In this document: positions 22,401 to 29,252 of the stretch, in pieces
How the letters are laid out: each line of letters opens with the position of its first letter
How positions within the stretch are numbered: position 1 is the first letter of the stretch
Assembly: GCA_910584075.1 (NCBI GenBank)
Contig: CAJTZI010000026.1
Coordinates: forward strand, 1 to 29,676
Reading direction: 5' to 3'
Origin: an uncultured Oscillibacter sp.
GTDB taxonomy: Bacteria; Bacillota; Clostridia; Oscillospirales; Oscillospiraceae
Length of the DNA: 29,676 bases
Notes under the pieces: model-generated
Told to the model about the DNA's origin: nothing
Databases searched by the model: none
What the model saw: only the letters and a program-made list of their open reading frames with translations
Made by a program: the position numbers and the translations under genes

Positions 22401-24431
22401 AACATTCAGGTGGGCAATGCGACAGTTCCCGTGGACCGCAGCTTTACCGTGACCCCCACAGACACGGACACGGTTTCCGATGAGACCTACTGGGATATGC
22501 TCTTCTGGAGCGACACCACCATGACTTACAGCCTCTATGTTCGCACGAGCACCAAGAACGCGGACGGAAAATGGAGCGACTGGGGCGCATGGGAGGTGGC
22601 CAGAGAGGACATTCCCGTCAACGTGGCCGGCGCGCCGGACGGCAGGGTCTACGCCAGCTATGACGGCTATATCACCGCACCCGCCGGCGGCACCCAGAGC
22701 GATTTCCCCAAGCTGAAGGAAATGGTGCGGATGGAGTTTGCCATCGCCGTTGACGACGACAGCGTCTACAAGGACCCCAACGACACGAACCAGAATATCA
22801 ACATGGAGATCATGGTGCTGGCTGGAGACCTGAACACCATCGAGGCCCTGGCGGGCTACGGGGACCACGGCCGGACCACCAACCTGGAGACCGCCCTCAA
22901 CAGCGGTGCGGTGCAGATCAACGTTCCCAAGCCCTTCCCGGTGACCATTCCCCTGCCCGGCAAGGCCCCCGAGCTGATCGACGGATACCCGGAGATTGAG
23001 GCGGGCGACACCGCCGCCACATTGTGGGTGAAGACGGACCGTCCCGGCAAGGTCTACTATCTGTGGGCGAAGGTCCGAAACAGCGCGGAGCTGACAGATG
23101 TGGAGGAGGAATGGACGGACGCCAACAACACCACGTATACAAGGCTGACGGGGATCACCTACCGCGCAAGTGTAGAGCCCCAGGACGGCAGCGGCAGAGT
23201 GGATCTGTCGCAGATCTACTCCAGCGGCGCGCTGAATTCTGGGGAGACGCTGGCGGTGCTGACCGACCCCAAGGTGAACCTAGTGACGGCTGACGGGGCC
23301 AACAGCAACGACATGACCCGGGGCAACCAGTCCGTTCAGGGCGGCTCCGCGGAGCAGATTCCCCTGACCAATCTGGAGGCCAACACCCACTATCTTTTGT
23401 ATCTGGTTACCGAGGACGCCAACGGCGTTAAGGCCGATAAGGCCGTGTGCTACCAGTTCAAGACAGGAGCGGTGAAAAAGCCGGTTCTGGAGCTGAATGT
23501 GGTGGGAGAGAACGGCTATGCGCGGACGGACCGGGCGGCAAACGTCAAGGCGACGCTGATCGTGCAGGGCGGATACGATCTCTTGAACAAGGACTTCTCA
23601 ACAGCTGCCGGGACAGTGGACACCAGCAAGACGTTCACACCGCCGAGAAACCCGTATACCGTTCTGGACGCGCTGATGGACCGGTATCCGACGACAGGAG
23701 TGGGCATCAGGGGTTCTATATTTGACGAATATGCCTCAAAAGCAACAAAAGACTCCCTATATGGCGTGATTAACAGTTCCAGCTTCCCCCCCAGTGTAAT
23801 CATCGACCCGATTGGCATGTTCCCCGTGCCCGGCGGAGAGGAGTGGACAACGCCCAGACCCTTTAATGTCAAGAACAAGAATGGTCTGTTTACCTTCCTG
23901 GCGTTTGCGGAGAGTCCTCTGGGGTCCGAACCCTCCTTCTCCGCAGTGGGCAACATTCAGTTTACCGACGACGAGTGGCCCCGGGTCTCCAGCGTGACGC
24001 TGAACACGGAAAAGACCAGCGACACGACCTATACCCAGCGTGTGACGATCGTCTTTACAGAGGATATCTATTTCCGCGATGGGAATAAGCCGGTGGTGCC
24101 GGTTACCCCCACAGGTGTGGGCTCCTATACCGATGGAGAGTACATTGCGTCGTCTCTGATTGTGGAGGACGCTTACCCGTGGACTGTCGCGTCCGCCACA
24201 GGAGACCCCAGAACCACACGGCAGGTGGCGTTCAGCCGCACAACATCCAGCCCGACAGGAAGCTTTGTATTTACCTTCCGGGACGGCCTGTGCGACGAGT
24301 GGGAGAACCGTCCCTCGACGGGCGGCGGCTTCAATGTAACGGTGAATATCACCTATAACAAGGACACCGACACCTATGAGGCCGCGCTGAGCAACATCCC
24401 GCCGCAGTGGGATGGCAGAGGCAACAGATAA
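19431..24431 (+). CDS. Very large SLH-domain surface protein (N-terminal anchor)
   Basis: The 1666-residue protein has a signal peptide (basic N-region, hydrophobic LMSLVLAAVMLWSLL, likely cut after TAEAA). Three SLH domains follow (about 44-210), with motifs VLTRAEFVTMINRAFGY, RVTREQAAVLLGRNL and YITRGQMACFLVRALG; they should bind a wall polysaccharide. A beta-helix-like stretch (about 215-450) has repeated VTVMGK- and ILRNVT-type rungs. The remainder is beta-sandwich, Fn3/Ig-like modules, several beginning with a GYP motif (LLAGYP, FATGYP, LIDGYP), others resembling SbsA/Big_5 (IRLIFSEEVQ, VTIVFTEDIY). No catalytic motif is evident. ATG 19431 has GGGAGG seven bases upstream and overlaps the PilZ stop (ATGA). 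The last roughly 1 kb is visibly richer in A/T codons than the first 3 kb. It is probably an S-layer or structural surface protein. Confidence 0.9.
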   Translation: MNTNKRGRRTLRAAFARRLMSLVLAAVMLWSLLPGLTPTAEAAEWMEPYLEQLVEWGVMRGSSSGNLNPDRVLTRAEFVTMINRAFGYTERGNTPFQDVPANAWYADDINIAYQAGYFTGTSETTAGPLGRVTREQAAVLLGRNLRLQGIPGVNSDFTDVHRMGNWSRGMVQECAELGIIQGYADGTFRPQNYITRGQMACFLVRALGTLVHETGDQIAGGVYGNLTVNTSGVKLKDTVITGNLYLSGGVGLGSVELENVTVMGKIVVCGAGEAERGESSIILRNVTAEAMEIDSLSDNFMTIRTEGLTNIANTTVRTSAYLEDVTDDDMGLRVITLDGTSDGTLLQLAGNIKEVVNITPNSNLQVVQGITHKLTVDERATGSALSIANDTTVKILNLDAGTPVTGNGDVDKMNINAAGSSATMLPDSIFIRPGIESNINNKVMDSVAAEESSDEPRLLAGYPLVRNLASTSADGVFSTNKRGTLYWAVSTLLDGSAGEDELRDPSAYPGKILRSGTINVTASKTEMTARLTGLSREGSYYLAAMLVDERGHASPVKVTAFTTTDDSVPAFATGYPEAVVYVTEDNEQIVQARVMATKTCRLYYALLPQNASAPTANDMRSGAIAGNLGYGTMELRKNTAYTIPRVNTAYLQEKTTYALYLWLNDADSGKSSAVRRLNVTTKDVTPPVIQRLEATGMTGTSITMTYSLDEPGTLYWVIVKKGTPFYSKDIEEVGTPPSQANNELAKMQIKRGLGVKRGSSNAARESTDVSFTITGLTPQTAYDLYYVAEDRDGNFNIYTTTLTPPMQVNTLDEQGPTVSQEFTHDGSDGNTQHPTPYTDTSIRLIFSEEVQGIDATSQQEPSKFLDLYNRGESALLAAALTKHIRLYYKPALDQPILLTAEHTPYGWIDFSKARVEPDASGSGELIITFPQEGGGLGLASGATYYFELEGIYDTATPQPNQMQGTTRGILKLPEFTTLFATVNLTASSERNIQVGNATVPVDRSFTVTPTDTDTVSDETYWDMLFWSDTTMTYSLYVRTSTKNADGKWSDWGAWEVAREDIPVNVAGAPDGRVYASYDGYITAPAGGTQSDFPKLKEMVRMEFAIAVDDDSVYKDPNDTNQNINMEIMVLAGDLNTIEALAGYGDHGRTTNLETALNSGAVQINVPKPFPVTIPLPGKAPELIDGYPEIEAGDTAATLWVKTDRPGKVYYLWAKVRNSAELTDVEEEWTDANNTTYTRLTGITYRASVEPQDGSGRVDLSQIYSSGALNSGETLAVLTDPKVNLVTADGANSNDMTRGNQSVQGGSAEQIPLTNLEANTHYLLYLVTEDANGVKADKAVCYQFKTGAVKKPVLELNVVGENGYARTDRAANVKATLIVQGGYDLLNKDFSTAAGTVDTSKTFTPPRNPYTVLDALMDRYPTTGVGIRGSIFDEYASKATKDSLYGVINSSSFPPSVIIDPIGMFPVPGGEEWTTPRPFNVKNKNGLFTFLAFAESPLGSEPSFSAVGNIQFTDDEWPRVSSVTLNTEKTSDTTYTQRVTIVFTEDIYFRDGNKPVVPVTPTGVGSYTDGEYIASSLIVEDAYPWTVASATGDPRTTRQVAFSRTTSSPTGSFVFTFRDGLCDEWENRPSTGGGFNVTVNITYNKDTDTYEAALSNIPPQWDGRGNR

Positions 24432-24440
24432 TTCCCTTTC

Positions 24441-24470
24441 GGAAGGGCGGGCGGCACCGCCCGCCCTTCC
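24441..24470 (+). other. Intergenic GC-rich hairpin without a U-tract
   Basis: A 14-base arm (24441-24454) is perfectly complementary to 24457-24470 around CA, giving about 13 closed pairs. No T run follows on either strand, so it is not a standard terminator. In an operon it could stabilise the upstream mRNA 3' end or lower readthrough to the second surface gene. Confidence 0.7.
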
Positions 24471-24501
24471 CGGCTTATGGAAGAAAAAAGGAGTGTAAGG
24501 C

Positions 24502-27500
24502 ATGAAGCATACTTTCCTGCGCAGGACCGGGGCGCTGCTGCTGGCCCTGATCTTGGCGCTCTCTCTGGCTCCCGCCGCCCTGGCGGAGGACGCCTATACC
24601 ATCACGCCGGCCGCCTGGACGCTGGAGGTGGGTCAGACCGCTGAGCTGACCGCCCAGGTCAATGGCGGCCCGCTGCCCAGCGGAGTCTCCGTGGAGTGGA
24701 CGGGCACGGACACGGTGTCCATCAAAGAGAATTACGGAAACATCGTGCAGATCCAGGCAGTCGCCCCCACACCGGACGGAGAGCCGGCGCTGGTCAAGGC
24801 GGTCTTTTCCCGGGATGGGGAGACAGTGGACGAAGCGGAATGCAGCGTTACGGTGCGTGCTGCCAAGGTCACCGGCGTAACGCTGAACAAGACCGCGCTG
24901 GCCCTTGCCGTGGGCGGCAGGGAACAGCTGACGGCCACCGTTGTGCCCTCCGCCGCGGCAAACAAGGACGTTACCTGGGACAGCACCAACACCGCGGTGG
25001 CGATGGTGACCAACGACGGCACGGTGATTGCCCGCGGAGTGGGCACCGCCGAGATCACCGTCAAAACGGCCGACGGCGGCCATACGGCCAAGTGCGCGGT
25101 GGAGGTCAAGGAGGCCGTGGGCGTCACGGCGGTCAGCATTGACCCCGTTTTCCCGGTGGTCCAGACCATGCAGGGCAAGACGCTGTCTCTGGAGCGGGAC
25201 GGACAGAAAGAGACGCTGTCTGTGACCGTCAGTCCCACGGAGGCCTCCGACAAGACCATCAACTGGGTCAGCAGCGACGAGAAGGTGGTCACCGTCAATA
25301 ACAGCGGCCAGGTCACCGCCGTCAGCCCCGGCACGGCGAAAATCACGGCGGCTTCCGCCGCTAACCCCAACGCGGTGGACAGCTGTGAGGTTACCGTCTC
25401 CGGCATCTCTCTGTCGGAGAGCAGTGTGGAGCTGAAAGTGGGGCAGTCCCAGTCCGTGGTGGCCACCGGCTATGGCCGGGCCAGCGGCAGGCTGGTATGG
25501 ACCAGCGATGACCCCACCGTGGCCTCCGGCGCCAACGACAAGGTGGTGGGCATTGCCATCGGCACCACCACCGTCCGCGTGTCCGCTCCCGGCACAAACT
25601 ATGAAAAGAGCGTCCAGGTCAAGGTGGTGGAGAACACCGTCCGCATTGACGATGCCATCAACGCCGGAGAGGTGCTGTATTTTTCCAACCTTCTGAGCAA
25701 GCTGCACGGGGCATCCCGGGAGGGGACCACCGGTAAGGCGGATCTGAAATCCATCAGCAACGTAACTGTGTCCACCCGGGAGGGGATTATCCATTACGGC
25801 TATATCTCTCCGGATACTCCGAACCACGGCGTGGGCGGCAGCGAGACGTACTATGTCAGCCCCAACACCAGCAGGGGAGAGCAGTCTATCTCCGATCTGA
25901 AATATGTCCCCGCCAGCGGGTTTAACGGGACCGCTGTGATCAGCTATGTGGGCCGCAGCACCAAGAACGAGATCTTCAACGGCACCATCTATGTCACGGT
26001 GAAGGACAGCGGCGATATCATGCTCAGCACGGCCAAGGACCGGCCCCTGGATTTCACCTCCAAAGAATTTAAGGATATGTGCAAGCTGAAGACGGGGCGC
26101 AACGCAAGCTATATCACTTTCACCCAGCCCAGCGGCAACAAGGGCGTCCTCTACTACAACTACACCCCCGGGCAGTACTCCCAGAAGGTGGACGGCGCCA
26201 CGAAGTACTATCTCAGCAGCACTCCTTCCCTGGAGAAGGTGACCTTCGTCCCGGCGGAGAACTTCACCGGCACGGTCAGCATCCCCTACCGCTGCACAGA
26301 CACCACCGGCGGCGGCTACTCCGGCACCATGACCGTCAATGTCTACTCCGCCAGCGGCGAGAGCAGCGGCGGTGTGGAGTACACCACCGGCATTAACCAG
26401 AGGGTGAGCCTGAACGGCGGCGACTTCAACGACGCCTGCCAGGACTTCAACGACCGGTCGCTGAGCTACATCTATTTTGACGAGCTGCCCGCCGCCTCCC
26501 AGGGGATTTTGTACTACAACTACACCAGCGCCTCCAGCAACCGGGTGGATACCTCCACACGCTACAACCGCAGCAGCACCGGCAGCCGTATCTCCAACAT
26601 CACCTTTGTGCCCGCCGCCAATTTCAGCGGTACCGTCACCGTACCCTACACCGGCTATGACTCGGCGGGCCAGACCTACAAGGACAATCTGGTCATCCTG
26701 GTTACCGACGCGGCGGGAACGGTTTACTACACCACCGGCGTGGGCAGTCCGGTGACCTTCCGGGCGGAGGACTTCAACGAGGCCTGCCAGCGGGCCAACG
26801 ACTCCTCTTTGAACTACATCACCTTCACCCTGCCCTCCTCCAGTGTGGGCACGCTGTACCGCAATTACCGCAGCAGCAGCAATACCGGCACCCGGGTCTC
26901 CTCCTCCACGCGGTACTACCGGGGCGGAACGCCCAGCGTGTCCGATGTCACCTTTGTCCCCAAGAACCGGTATGAGGGCACGGCGTCTATCTCCTTCTAC
27001 GGCGTGGATGCCAGCGGAGCGGAGTTTGAGGGCACCGTCTCCATCGCCGTGGGCCGGGGCACCGGGCGGGTGGTGAGCTACTCCACCGTCAGCGGCGGCG
27101 TAGTGCGGTTCCGTGCCAGCGACTTTGACGCCGCCTGCCGCAGCGCCACGGGGGACGATCTGAACTACCTGAGCTTTGAGCTCCCCGCCAGCCGGTACGG
27201 CACGCTGTACTACCAGTATAACGCCAGCCGGGACACCGGTACGCAGGTCACCACCTCTACCTACTATTACCGCACCGGCGGCAGCCGCCTGCTGGATGAC
27301 ATCTACTTCGCCTGCGCCAATGTCAACGGCGTGGCCTCCTTCCAGTATACCGCCAGAAGCACCGGCGGGGAGCGGTTCACCGGCACGGTGGAGATCACCA
27401 TCGGAAACGCCGGCCTGGACAGCGGATACTCCAACGGCACCCATTACATCGGCAGCTCCGCCCCCATCGCCCTGCGGACACAGGACTTTGAGGCCGCCTG

Positions 27501-28335
27501 CCAGTCCGCCGTGGGCGGCACGCTGTCCTATATCCGCTTTGGCAGCCTGCCCAGCGAGAGCGCGGGAAGGCTGTACATGAACTATGAGTCCCCCAGCCGC
27601 CCCGGGGCCCCCGCCACCACCACCTCCAATTACACCGCCAGCAGCGGACTGACCATTGGACAGCTGTCCTTTGTGGCCAAGGCGGGGTATCAGGGACAGG
27701 TGAATATTCCCTACACCGGGTACAGCACCCAGGGCGGGACCTTCAGCGGCAGTGTGATCATCAACATCTCCACCAGCTACTGCGCCACGCCCTTCTACGA
27801 TGTGGATACCGGCTGGGGCTGGGCGAAGCCCTCTGTGGAGTTCCTCCGCAGCGCGGGGATCTCCAACGGGTACAGCAACGGCTCCTTCCGGCCCTCCCGG
27901 TCCATCAGCCGGGGCGAGTTCACGCTGATGGTCTGCCGGGCCTTCGGCTTTGACACCAGCGCCAAGGTCTCCAGCTTCCCGGACGTGCCCGCCAGCAGCC
28001 CCTATGCCGGTGCCGTGGCCACCGCCCAGAGCATGGGCATTGTGGAGGGCAGCGGCGGCCGCTTCCGGCCTGACAGCGCCATCACCCGCCAGAGCGCCAT
28101 GACCATCATCTGCCGTGCCATGAAGGCGGCGGGGGAAAAGGTCCCGGTCACCGGCGGCACGGTCCTGAACACATACCGGGATCAGGCCCGGATCGCCGCT
28201 CACGCCAGGGACTCTGTGGCGGCGCTGGTAAGCTTGGGCGTGGTGCAGGGCAGCAGCGATATGCGGATCAATCCCACCCGGTCGATCAGCCGGGCGGAGA
28301 TGGCGGTGATTTTGCACCGTGTACTGACACTCTGA
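24502..28335 (+). CDS. Large SLH-domain surface protein with Big_2 modules and six tandem repeats
   Basis: The 1277-residue protein has a signal peptide (LLLALILALSLAPAALA, cut near residue 29). Four Ig-like Big_2-type domains follow (about 30-378; for example VTLNKTALALAVGGREQLTA, GQVTAVSPGTAKIT). Six tandem beta-rich repeats of about 116-125 residues cover about 380-1093. Three C-terminal SLH domains (about 1094-1277) carry SISRGEFTLMVCRAFGF, AITRQSAMTIICRAM and SISRAEMAVILHRVL. The repeats share YIxFxLP, LYxNY, STRYYR and FVPxxxFxGTxxIPYTGYD, and faintly recall cadherin-like tandem repeats. AAAAGGAG lies 8 bases upstream of the ATG. The anchor is C-terminal, opposite to the preceding surface protein. 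An adhesin or S-layer component is likely; the ligand is unknown. Confidence 0.9.
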   Translation: MKHTFLRRTGALLLALILALSLAPAALAEDAYTITPAAWTLEVGQTAELTAQVNGGPLPSGVSVEWTGTDTVSIKENYGNIVQIQAVAPTPDGEPALVKAVFSRDGETVDEAECSVTVRAAKVTGVTLNKTALALAVGGREQLTATVVPSAAANKDVTWDSTNTAVAMVTNDGTVIARGVGTAEITVKTADGGHTAKCAVEVKEAVGVTAVSIDPVFPVVQTMQGKTLSLERDGQKETLSVTVSPTEASDKTINWVSSDEKVVTVNNSGQVTAVSPGTAKITAASAANPNAVDSCEVTVSGISLSESSVELKVGQSQSVVATGYGRASGRLVWTSDDPTVASGANDKVVGIAIGTTTVRVSAPGTNYEKSVQVKVVENTVRIDDAINAGEVLYFSNLLSKLHGASREGTTGKADLKSISNVTVSTREGIIHYGYISPDTPNHGVGGSETYYVSPNTSRGEQSISDLKYVPASGFNGTAVISYVGRSTKNEIFNGTIYVTVKDSGDIMLSTAKDRPLDFTSKEFKDMCKLKTGRNASYITFTQPSGNKGVLYYNYTPGQYSQKVDGATKYYLSSTPSLEKVTFVPAENFTGTVSIPYRCTDTTGGGYSGTMTVNVYSASGESSGGVEYTTGINQRVSLNGGDFNDACQDFNDRSLSYIYFDELPAASQGILYYNYTSASSNRVDTSTRYNRSSTGSRISNITFVPAANFSGTVTVPYTGYDSAGQTYKDNLVILVTDAAGTVYYTTGVGSPVTFRAEDFNEACQRANDSSLNYITFTLPSSSVGTLYRNYRSSSNTGTRVSSSTRYYRGGTPSVSDVTFVPKNRYEGTASISFYGVDASGAEFEGTVSIAVGRGTGRVVSYSTVSGGVVRFRASDFDAACRSATGDDLNYLSFELPASRYGTLYYQYNASRDTGTQVTTSTYYYRTGGSRLLDDIYFACANVNGVASFQYTARSTGGERFTGTVEITIGNAGLDSGYSNGTHYIGSSAPIALRTQDFEAACQSAVGGTLSYIRFGSLPSESAGRLYMNYESPSRPGAPATTTSNYTASSGLTIGQLSFVAKAGYQGQVNIPYTGYSTQGGTFSGSVIINISTSYCATPFYDVDTGWGWAKPSVEFLRSAGISNGYSNGSFRPSRSISRGEFTLMVCRAFGFDTSAKVSSFPDVPASSPYAGAVATAQSMGIVEGSGGRFRPDSAITRQSAMTIICRAMKAAGEKVPVTGGTVLNTYRDQARIAAHARDSVAALVSLGVVQGSSDMRINPTRSISRAEMAVILHRVLTL
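25639..27780 (+). repeat. Six tandem ~116-residue coding repeats
   Basis: Repeat starts are near 25639, 26014, 26374, 26722, 27070 and 27418; the middle ones have an exact 348-base spacing. Each encodes a strand, D-F-x-x-A-C-x-x-x, a YIxFxLP strand, LYYNY, a TRYY strand, and FVPxxxxxGTxxIxY before a closing strand. The first copy is the most diverged, suggesting expansion from the centre. Confidence 0.85.
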
Positions 28336-28355
28336 GAAGAGGGGAGAGAGATCGC

Positions 28356-29066
28356 GTGAGGTTTTTCAAAGGGACTCTGCGGACTGTACCGGAGAAGGCG
28401 GAGGCAGTGCCGGGAGAGCATAGGGGCCTCAAGGGGGCGCCGGAGCTCTCCTCCGGCATTCGGGTGGAGGTTTTGACCATGGAAAACCACCTGCTCTTTG
28501 TGGGGCGGATGAAGATCCTGGACGGCGGCGTTCTGGAGCTGCGGCGGGACACCGGTGACCCGCTTCCCCAGGCACTGTATAACAGCAAGGTCAAGCTCCG
28601 GGGTTTTCAGCGGAATTCCCAGCCCTTTTGTATGAACGGGACGGTGGGCAAGAGCTCCCGGGACTTCTGGCAGGTCGAAAACCTGGAGGTCCTCCAGAAC
28701 CGGGAGAACCGCAGCTTCTTCCGCCAGAACACCGAGCTGGACGCCCGCGTCATGCCCAGCGGGCACTACCGGGGCATGGGCCGGGAGCAGGCGGAGTGCA
28801 AGGTGCTGGACATCAGCGCCGGCGGAGCCCGGGTCCTGAGCCGGAATGTGTATGTGGAGGGAGACCGCTTTCAGCTGGAGACGGAGCTGCTGCCGGATGA
28901 GCGGCCCTTCTCCGTCGTCTGCCAGGTTCTGCGGGTGGTCCCCAGGAGGGGCTTCAAGTACGAGTACGGATGCAGATTTGAGGGCCTGAGCGAACAGGAA
29001 CAGCAGCGGCTGCTGCGGGCGGTGTTTACCATCCAGCGCAAGATCCTCCAGGCCCAGCGGGACTGA
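28356..29066 (+). CDS. Second PilZ-domain c-di-GMP receptor
   Basis: The 236-residue soluble protein has an N-terminal beta domain (about 30-112: IRVEVLTMENHLLFVGRMKI, VKLRGFQRNSQPF) and a C-terminal PilZ domain with R119xxxR123 (RSFFR) and D152-x-S-x-G-G (LDISAGGARV), so the c-di-GMP residues are conserved. It ends in an EQEQQRLLRAVFTIQRKIL helix, also common in YcgR-like proteins. The start is GTG after a GAAGAGGGGAGAGAG purine tract, 20 bases after the SLH gene. It is the last gene before a terminator. It is clearly diverged from the other PilZ protein in this cluster, not a recent duplicate. Confidence 0.87.
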   Translation: MRFFKGTLRTVPEKAEAVPGEHRGLKGAPELSSGIRVEVLTMENHLLFVGRMKILDGGVLELRRDTGDPLPQALYNSKVKLRGFQRNSQPFCMNGTVGKSSRDFWQVENLEVLQNRENRSFFRQNTELDARVMPSGHYRGMGREQAECKVLDISAGGARVLSRNVYVEGDRFQLETELLPDERPFSVVCQVLRVVPRRGFKYEYGCRFEGLSEQEQQRLLRAVFTIQRKILQAQRD

Positions 29067-29093
29067 GGGAGCCCGTCATTCTGTCAAAGAATA

Positions 29094-29135
29094 AAAAAGA
29101 GCGGAGAACGGTTTTGCCGTTCCCCGCTCTTTTTC
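29094..29135 (+). terminator. Terminator after the PilZ gene
   Basis: Stem GCGG-A-GAACGG (29101-29111) pairs with CCGTTC-C-CCGC (29117-29127) with one A/C mismatch and a TTTTG loop, followed by TCTTTTTC. An A run precedes it, so the hairpin could also work in the other direction. It ends the plus-strand cluster. Confidence 0.9.
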
Positions 29136-29152
29136 TTTTGCCGCCTGACGTA

Positions 29153-29169
29153 TGAAAACCAAAATTTCA
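29153..29169. promoter_or_regulatory. Small inverted repeat upstream of arcA (possible operator)
   Basis: TGAAA and TTTCA are separated by 7 bases, about 85 bases before arcA. The spacing is wider than a classical ArgR box (TGAAT-N4-ATTCA), so assignment to ArgR is not supported; it is only a candidate site. Confidence 0.25.
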
Positions 29170-29200
29170 GGGACCCTAATCCAGAGCAAACCACCATATT

Positions 29201-29229
29201 GCCGGGAGCGCTTGCGGGCTTCTCCCGGC
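29201..29229 (+). other. Leader hairpin just upstream of the arcA ribosome site
   Basis: An 8-bp perfect stem, GCCGGGAG (29201-29208) with CTCCCGGC (29222-29229), and a 13-base loop ends 5 bases before the AAAAGGAG of arcA. It has no T tract. It may be a structured leader affecting translation or RNA stability. Confidence 0.5.
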
Positions 29230-29252
29230 TCAGGAAAAGGAGTGAACCCGTT

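Noticed and set aside
19308..22868. Minus-strand ORF of 1186 codons opposite the first SLH gene
   Set aside because: It is antisense to a gene with a signal peptide, SLH domains and a strong ribosome site. Its translation is a low-complexity His/Gly/Leu/Val/Gln-rich string with no domain, typical of a GC-rich shadow frame.
24441..24470. Rho-independent terminator between the two SLH genes
   Set aside because: The stem is strong, but there is no T tract after it on either strand and the loop is only about 2-4 bases. I list it as a hairpin instead.
25639..27780. CRISPR-like or DNA-level direct repeats
   Set aside because: The periodicity of about 348 bases is protein-coding, in frame and diverged at DNA level; there are no short identical repeats with unique spacers.
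24475..28317. Minus-strand ORF of 1280 codons opposite the second SLH gene
   Set aside because: It mirrors the repeat region and has no recognisable domain. The length follows from codon bias and the repeats on the true coding strand.
29153..29169. ArgR operator (ARG box) in front of arcA
   Set aside because: The arms TGAAA/TTTCA are 7 bases apart, whereas an ARG box has TGAAT/ATTCA arms about 4 apart. It is kept only as an unassigned inverted repeat.
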